Assembly: GCA_023393375.1 (NCBI GenBank)
Contig: JAEWLI010000196.1
Location: forward strand, 1-11,862
Direction: 5' to 3'
DNA from: Bacteroidota bacterium
GTDB lineage: Bacteria > Bacteroidota > Bacteroidia > Cytophagales > Cyclobacteriaceae
DNA: 11,862 bases
The notes beneath the pieces are model-generated. The model worked only from the letters and a program-made list of their open reading frames with translations. It was not told where the DNA came from and did not search any database. Shown in pieces: positions 7,675 to 11,862 of this stretch. Positions within the stretch are counted from its first letter, which is position 1, and every line of letters starts with the position of its first letter. Position numbers and translations under genes: made by a program.

Positions 7675-7691
7675 TGCATAAATACCACAAT

Positions 7692-7744
7692 ATCACTGCC
7701 GTAATATAGTGATCTGTTATTTGATAAAAGTAGCTCATTAACAG
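7692..7744 (-). terminator. Two back-to-back hairpins between the EnvC-like gene and tatA
   Basis: The first hairpin downstream of the EnvC-like stop pairs CTGTTA (7714-7719) with TAACAG (7739-7744), with an inner tga/tca pairing. The second, directly abutting, pairs ATCACT (7692-7697) with AGTGAT (7708-7713). Neither is followed by a T-tract on the minus strand, so these are not classic intrinsic terminators. They may protect the mRNA 3' end, assist termination, or partly separate the two operons. The location between the stop codon and the next promoter supports a 3'-end role. Confidence 0.35.
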
Positions 7745-7748
7745 CCGT

Positions 7749-8948
7749 TTATTGTTTCACCAGCCAGTCTTGAGGATTCAATTTCTGTATATTTTTCCAG
7801 ACCATGAAATGCATTTCTGAAACACCGTTTTTGTCGGTATATACTTTCCCCAATTTTTGACCTTTGGTAACCTGCTGACCTGCCTTAACATAAACTTCAC
7901 TAAGCTTCGAATATACCGTATAATACTCGCCATGCTGCACCAATACAACCTGATAAAATGGAGGTGGTGCCAACGCCACTTTAGATACAACACCATCAAA
8001 TACAACGTTCACTTCCTCATTCTTATTGGTCTGAATACTTACCCCATCATTTGTTTCTGTAACTCCTGTAAAAACCGGATGTGGATTGCTGCCAAATTTA
8101 GAAGATATAAAACCCGAAGAAACTGGCCAATTCAGTTTAGACCTGGATGATTCGAAGGAGTTGGTCGAGATATTGCGGTTGGTTTTCAATGCTGAATTCT
8201 CAGCTGCTTTTCGGGCCAATTCCATTTCCTGTTTTACAATATCCGAAATCATTGCATCCATTCTTTCTACTGCTTTCCTGGTCTGTGCAAGTTCCTTTTT
8301 TAATTCGGTTTCCCGAAGTTGAAGAGATTTCACCATACCGTTTTGCTTTCTACGCATCTCCAAAAGTTGTTCATTTTGTTTTTCTTCCTGTTCGCGCAGA
8401 GCAATCTTTTCCTGATTTTTTGTTTCTATGGTCACTATCTGTGCTTGCAACATACTTTTTACCTTGCTTATCTCTTTAACCTGATTTTTTCTGGCCAAAG
8501 TATATTGTTCCATATACTTCATTCTCATAAAAAACTGGTTGAAAGTACCAGCTGAAAAGAGGAATGTCAGATTGTTGAAAGAAGAGTTTACCTTTTGTGT
8601 ATTATATGCCATTTCTGCGTATTCATCTCTAAGTTCACCCAAATCATCTTCTAATGCAGCAATAACCTGATTTACAGTAGTAATTTCTGCATTCAGAATC
8701 TCGATTTCCTGATTGATTGATGAAATTAACGTTTGGCGGGCTCCTATTTGCTCGTTCAATGCTTGTAGTTGGCCTACACTTACCCGACGTTCACTCTCGG
8801 TATCTTTTAGTATACGTTCGGTGTCTTTAATTTTTTTTAATGTTTCATTTTTTTCTTTTTCTAGTTGGGCCTTGGTTTTTTGTGCAAACGCACCCCACCC
8901 AGTCAAAAGGAAAATGATGATGAATATGAAACATTTATTTCCTGGCAT
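7749..8948 (-). CDS. EnvC-like murein hydrolase activator, degenerate LytM (M23) domain
   Basis: EnvC-type proteins sit in the periplasm and switch on cell-wall amidases through a LytM domain that cannot itself cleave. I chose ATG at 8948 (399 residues) because it places a signal peptide at the N-terminus (MPGNKCFIFIIIFLLTGWGA, cleaved near FAQ) and overlaps the upstream gene by 14 bp. A start at 8993 would add 15 residues and overlap by 59 bp. A long coiled coil (about 24-105 and 150-255) is rich in Glu, Lys and Gln. The LytM domain begins at LNWPVSSGFISSKFG (about 273-287). In M23 enzymes the zinc and catalytic residues are His and Asp of HxxxD and both His of HxH. Here they read NDGVS (Asn300, Ser304) and EMH (Glu378, His380), so three of four are lost. 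It is therefore predicted to be non-catalytic. Neighbours: DUF4292 lipoprotein gene upstream and tatA downstream. Confidence 0.88.
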   Translation of the reverse strand: MPGNKCFIFIIIFLLTGWGAFAQKTKAQLEKEKNETLKKIKDTERILKDTESERRVSVGQLQALNEQIGARQTLISSINQEIEILNAEITTVNQVIAALEDDLGELRDEYAEMAYNTQKVNSSFNNLTFLFSAGTFNQFFMRMKYMEQYTLARKNQVKEISKVKSMLQAQIVTIETKNQEKIALREQEEKQNEQLLEMRRKQNGMVKSLQLRETELKKELAQTRKAVERMDAMISDIVKQEMELARKAAENSALKTNRNISTNSFESSRSKLNWPVSSGFISSKFGSNPHPVFTGVTETNDGVSIQTNKNEEVNVVFDGVVSKVALAPPPFYQVVLVQHGEYYTVYSKLSEVYVKAGQQVTKGQKLGKVYTDKNGVSEMHFMVWKNIQKLNPQDWLVKQ

Positions 8949-9690
8949 ATCTTTCTGGAATGATAAAAGGGAAAGATAATTCATTTTTTCCATCTACCGC
9001 CACTTTACTGTGGTCGATGTTGATTGATGTGGTATATTCTTTATTAAAATTAAAATAGTTGAGAATAATATTACTGGAATAAGGGAAAATTTTTCTTTCC
9101 AATACCTGAAAATTCCGGTATTCAAATGTGAGGTTATTTTTTGTTGGGGTCTCCGTCATAAATATCTTTTCCACCTTCATTGATTCGGGACTGATATAGT
9201 TTTCGATCTTTATTGGCCCATCCTCCTGAAGTAAAATATAATGATCTTTTACTTTTCTGAATTTATCCCTATTATCTGCTTCCCAAGGCATATCTCCTAT
9301 TAATATAGATTGGATAATTTGATAATTTAACCTGAAATTGAATTGTTTGCTCAATGTTGGATAATCATAGACCCTGTATTCCTGGTTTATTCTGTCCATA
9401 AACATGACCGAATCCTGTGTGATCATCCCTCTTGCTACTTCAATACCCAACATTGGTGATAGAGAAATCCATATTACACTATCCTTCTTCATCCGGATAG
9501 TGGCATTTAGTGAAACTCTCTGTCTGCCGTCATCATACCTGATACGTGCTCTTGAATCCAACTCGTCAAAATCAAACATGTGGAGTTCAAAATTTTCTGT
9601 ATCTACAAGATCTGCGACGCGGATCTTTTTACTACAGGATAAAGAGACTAATAATATTAAAAAAAGGGAGGTAAAATATAATTTATTCAT
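8935..9690 (-). CDS. DUF4292 family lipoprotein
   Basis: The start at ATG 9690 gives 251 residues beginning MNKLYFTSLFLILLVSLSCS, a signal peptide with probable lipidation at Cys19. An earlier ATG at 9708 would put six extra residues before the signal. The mature part has alternating hydrophobic strands (RVSLNATIRMKKDSVIWISL, MLGIEVARGMI, YRVYDYPTLSKQFNF, NIILNYFNF) and a conserved WISLSPMLGIEVARGMIT-type segment typical of DUF4292. I recall this family as Bacteroidota lipoproteins with a LolA/LolB-like strand pattern. A role in lipoprotein or lipid handling at the outer membrane is only an inference. The ATG overlaps the upstream TPR stop by 8 bp, and its own stop overlaps the EnvC-like gene, so it is translated within the same operon. 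No enzyme motif is visible. Confidence 0.85.
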   Translation of the reverse strand: MNKLYFTSLFLILLVSLSCSKKIRVADLVDTENFELHMFDFDELDSRARIRYDDGRQRVSLNATIRMKKDSVIWISLSPMLGIEVARGMITQDSVMFMDRINQEYRVYDYPTLSKQFNFRLNYQIIQSILIGDMPWEADNRDKFRKVKDHYILLQEDGPIKIENYISPESMKVEKIFMTETPTKNNLTFEYRNFQVLERKIFPYSSNIILNYFNFNKEYTTSINIDHSKVAVDGKNELSFPFIIPERYARK

Positions 9691-11419
9691 ATAATTTTCT
9701 ATCGGCAATTTTCTTATCGATCAAATCAGATGTCTCATCCATTCCTTTAGCACGCTGCCACTGTATTACAGCTCCTTCCACATCACCCAACTTGTATAAT
9801 ATATCACCATAATGCTCAATAATAGTGCCACTAGTGTTTCCCTGAATGGCTTTTTCTATAACTTTTCTGGCTTGTTCATATTCTCCCAGCATATACAATA
9901 CCCATGCATGGGTGTCTAAATAATTTTGATTATTGGGATTATTTTTTATCAGTCTGGTCGACATTTTTTTAGCAAGGTCCAACTTCTCCTTCCTCAAGGC
10001 TAAGTAATAGCTATAATTGTTTAAGGCATGGTCGTTATCAGGATTGGCATCCAATGCCGCTTCATACGCTTTATCTGATTTACCAAAAGCCTCAATACCA
10101 TAATATGCATCACCCAACTGACCATTGATAATACTCAATAAATTTATATTGTTTGCAGCATATTTTTTGCCTTGTTCGAAAAGCGTAATGGCTTCCGTAT
10201 AATTCTTTTTTACCATATGGGCCGTACCTCCAAAATAGTAGATGGTAGCTTGATTAGGGTAAATTTCCAAGGCTTTATCAGTATTTTCAATTACACTATC
10301 AAATTCACCAAGATTTAGTTCGATCTGTAAGAGATTTTGCCATACTATAAAATTATCCTCTCCATATTGTATGGCCTTCCGGTATTTTTCTTTGGCATTG
10401 TCTAAATCCTGATACTGGAACAAAAGGTCACCATATACGGCATAAGCAATCCCATTGTCGGGATGGGTATCAATAAGCATATCCGCCATTTCTAACAAGT
10501 ATTCCCTATCACCCGATGTGTTATTTTTCAACTCTTCAAGTAATGTCTGGACTTTAAGATGTACGTCCATTTCAGTATTGCTAAATGCTTTGAGGAGGTA
10601 CTCACGGGCCATTTCCTTTTGGTTGTTTTTCTGATAAACCTTGGCCAGTGTAATCAAAGCCATATAATTATCCGGATCACTGTCCAGTACTGATGAAAGC
10701 AGTTCGTTTGCTTCTTCTTGACGGCCATTGGCATGGAGCATTTCGACTAATGCAATTACATATTCAGACTGACCGGGATTTGCTTCAATCAATTTTTTCC
10801 CTTCAGCAATAGCCTCATCTATTTTATCCAGTTTTAAGTAAATCCTTTGTTTTTGAAAATTGATCTGATCGGATGGCCCAAAGACTGCTTCAGCACGGGC
10901 ATAAGCATCCAGGGCTTTTTCATACTCCTTTTGCATATTGTACAATGCAGCCAACTGGAATAAGTATTCTTCTGCCCCTTTTATTTTCTTAACCAGCGAT
11001 TCGTAGGTATTAATAGCATCATCATATCGGTGCAAATGGGTATACACCTGAGCCTCCATCAAGAAATAATATTTGTTGTTATCATTCAACAATAATGCTT
11101 TGTTAGCATGTGGAAGTGCTTTCAAAGTTTCACCACTGTTCATATAGGTTTCTGCCAGTTTGAAATGAATGGCAGGATTGTCGGGTTCAAGCTCTAGGGA
11201 TTTTTTAAATAGACCAAGTGCTTTAGGAAAGTCTTCGAGCATAAAATACTTCTGAGCTTCGATAAAAAATTTTTCAGCTTCAAGATTATTTTTCAGTTTA
11301 TTTTCCTGGGTATTCTTTTTCGATCCCCTTTGTGCAACAGCCTCTGAAGTGAATAATAAGCCAACTATCAGAAATAAAAAATATATTGCACCCCACCGGA
11401 TCATTTTCATATTTAACAT
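9683..11419 (-). CDS. Secreted tetratricopeptide-repeat protein
   Basis: The 578-residue protein has an N-terminal signal or anchor segment (hydrophobic 10-24, then SEAVAQ near 25-30). After this it is almost wholly made of tetratricopeptide repeats, roughly a dozen helix-turn-helix units. Clear units include FFIEAQKYFMLEDFPKALGL, HFKLAETYMNSGETLKALPH, YLFQLAALYNMQKEYEKALD, YAVYGDLLFQYQDLDNAKEK, YLDTHAWVLYMLGEYEQARK and EHYGDILYKLGDVEGAVIQW near the C-terminus. Such solenoids hold protein complexes together. No catalytic domain is seen. The start at 11419 is one base after the upstream stop. ATGs at residues 4 and 6 are also possible. Exported TPR proteins of this size next to DUF4292 and EnvC-like genes recur in Bacteroidota, so a structural role in the envelope is likely, though its partner is unknown. 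Confidence 0.88.
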   Translation of the reverse strand: MLNMKMIRWGAIYFLFLIVGLLFTSEAVAQRGSKKNTQENKLKNNLEAEKFFIEAQKYFMLEDFPKALGLFKKSLELEPDNPAIHFKLAETYMNSGETLKALPHANKALLLNDNNKYYFLMEAQVYTHLHRYDDAINTYESLVKKIKGAEEYLFQLAALYNMQKEYEKALDAYARAEAVFGPSDQINFQKQRIYLKLDKIDEAIAEGKKLIEANPGQSEYVIALVEMLHANGRQEEANELLSSVLDSDPDNYMALITLAKVYQKNNQKEMAREYLLKAFSNTEMDVHLKVQTLLEELKNNTSGDREYLLEMADMLIDTHPDNGIAYAVYGDLLFQYQDLDNAKEKYRKAIQYGEDNFIVWQNLLQIELNLGEFDSVIENTDKALEIYPNQATIYYFGGTAHMVKKNYTEAITLFEQGKKYAANNINLLSIINGQLGDAYYGIEAFGKSDKAYEAALDANPDNDHALNNYSYYLALRKEKLDLAKKMSTRLIKNNPNNQNYLDTHAWVLYMLGEYEQARKVIEKAIQGNTSGTIIEHYGDILYKLGDVEGAVIQWQRAKGMDETSDLIDKKIADRKLYE

Positions 11420-11420
11420 T

Positions 11421-11862
11421 TTATTGAATTATTGTAGAATAATCGCTTAAGCTAAGATCTAAAGGTTTCTTTTCAATCGTAACAAAATTTCCAATCATCG
11501 AGTTTTGCAAATTCACATTTACCAATAAAGAATTGCCCTGTACGATGGATGTTTTAATTCTTGAATCTCTGATCACTGTCTTATCTCCAATGGAAACGAA
11601 TGGCCCTACAATGGTATTGTGCAATTCTACCTGTTCACCAATAAAACAAGGTTGAATAACCACTGAATGGTTTAGAATTGCTGACTTGGCCACCAGGTTT
11701 TCCCCCTGCAGATACTGCAAATAACGGGAATTTGTATCTACGGTTGCATTTTTATTCCCACAATCGAGCCAATCAGTGACTTGACCAGGAACAAAGATAG
11801 TCCCTTTCGATTGCATATTTTTTAAAACCCGTGTCAATTGATACTCACCACTATCTTTTAAG
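11421..11862 (-). CDS. Sugar nucleotidyltransferase / left-handed beta-helix protein, 5' end outside window
   Basis: The last 146 codons of a larger gene are visible. The frame is open to the window edge (LKDSGEYQLTRVLKNMQSKG), so the TTG at 11837 is an internal codon and not the start. EYQLTRVLKNM and VTDWLDCGNKNATVDTNSRY match the end of the catalytic domain of sugar-phosphate nucleotidyltransferases, where a Trp-x-Asp-Cys/Thr-Gly motif contacts the sugar nucleotide. The C-terminal hexapeptide-type repeats (AILNHSVVIQPCFIGEQVEL, NTIVGPFVSIGDKTVIRDS, NLQNSMIGNFVTIEK) form a left-handed beta-helix. The enzyme likely makes an activated sugar for surface polysaccharide or envelope. Which sugar cannot be told without the N-terminal half. 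The next gene starts 1 bp after its TAA, so it is in the same operon. Confidence 0.85.
   Translation of the reverse strand, partial: LKDSGEYQLTRVLKNMQSKGTIFVPGQVTDWLDCGNKNATVDTNSRYLQYLQGENLVAKSAILNHSVVIQPCFIGEQVELHNTIVGPFVSIGDKTVIRDSRIKTSIVQGNSLLVNVNLQNSMIGNFVTIEKKPLDLSLSDYSTIIQ

Noticed and set aside
11421..11837. A complete 138-residue protein starting at TTG 11837
   Set aside because: The frame continues upstream as LKDSGEYQL to the window edge, and the sequence resembles the middle of a nucleotidyltransferase, so the TTG is internal.
1..11862. CRISPR array, tRNA/rRNA, prophage, toxin-antitoxin or defence cassette
   Set aside because: No regularly spaced repeats, no tRNA-like cloverleaf and no rRNA stretches were seen. 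All gene products fit housekeeping, envelope or IS functions apart from two small unassigned proteins with no such hallmarks.

Overview
The window looks like a Bacteroidota chromosome, most likely from the Cytophagia/Cytophagales. Three things point there: the gene order (TPR protein, DUF4292 lipoprotein, EnvC-like protein, tatA, gatA, LysM transglycosylase), promoter-like motifs of the Bacteroidota type (TTTG, about 19 bases, TAnnTTTG), and weak or absent Shine-Dalgarno sequences. The genus cannot be fixed from this stretch. Every convincing gene lies on the minus strand, so transcription runs from high to low coordinates.

Reading in the direction of transcription, the right part (11862 to 7749) is a tight operon. 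It holds the 3' end of a sugar-nucleotidyltransferase/left-handed beta-helix protein, a large secreted TPR protein, a DUF4292 lipoprotein, and an EnvC-like coiled-coil protein whose LytM domain has lost most of its catalytic residues. These are separated by 1 bp or overlap by 8-14 bp. A 132-bp gap with two back-to-back hairpins and a good Bacteroidota-type promoter then leads into a second operon: tatA, gatA and a MltD-like lytic transglycosylase with two LysM domains. Its genes are joined by 4-bp overlaps (GTGA and ATGA), and it ends in a strong inverted-repeat terminator at 4383-4419. uvrB follows as its own unit with a weaker candidate promoter.

The left end (1-2220) is accessory in character. 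It contains a small outer-membrane-barrel-like protein and a very AT-rich two-helix orphan protein with no ATG start. It also contains most of an IS1634-family (IS4-like DDE) transposase that reads off the left edge of the window. Base composition shifts sharply here, from about 26% GC in the orphan to about 48% in sampled transposase sequence, against about 40% in the core genes (hand counts).

Together the core genes serve cell-envelope assembly (wall cleavage and its activation, Tat export, a lipoprotein, envelope sugars), with two housekeeping genes embedded: gatA for Gln-tRNA formation and uvrB for DNA repair. I found no CRISPR array, tRNA, rRNA, phage or defence system, and nothing I would call a new biological system. 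The most interesting points are the degenerate LytM domain beside tatA, the composition mosaic beside the IS, and the translational coupling of tatA, gatA and the transglycosylase gene.
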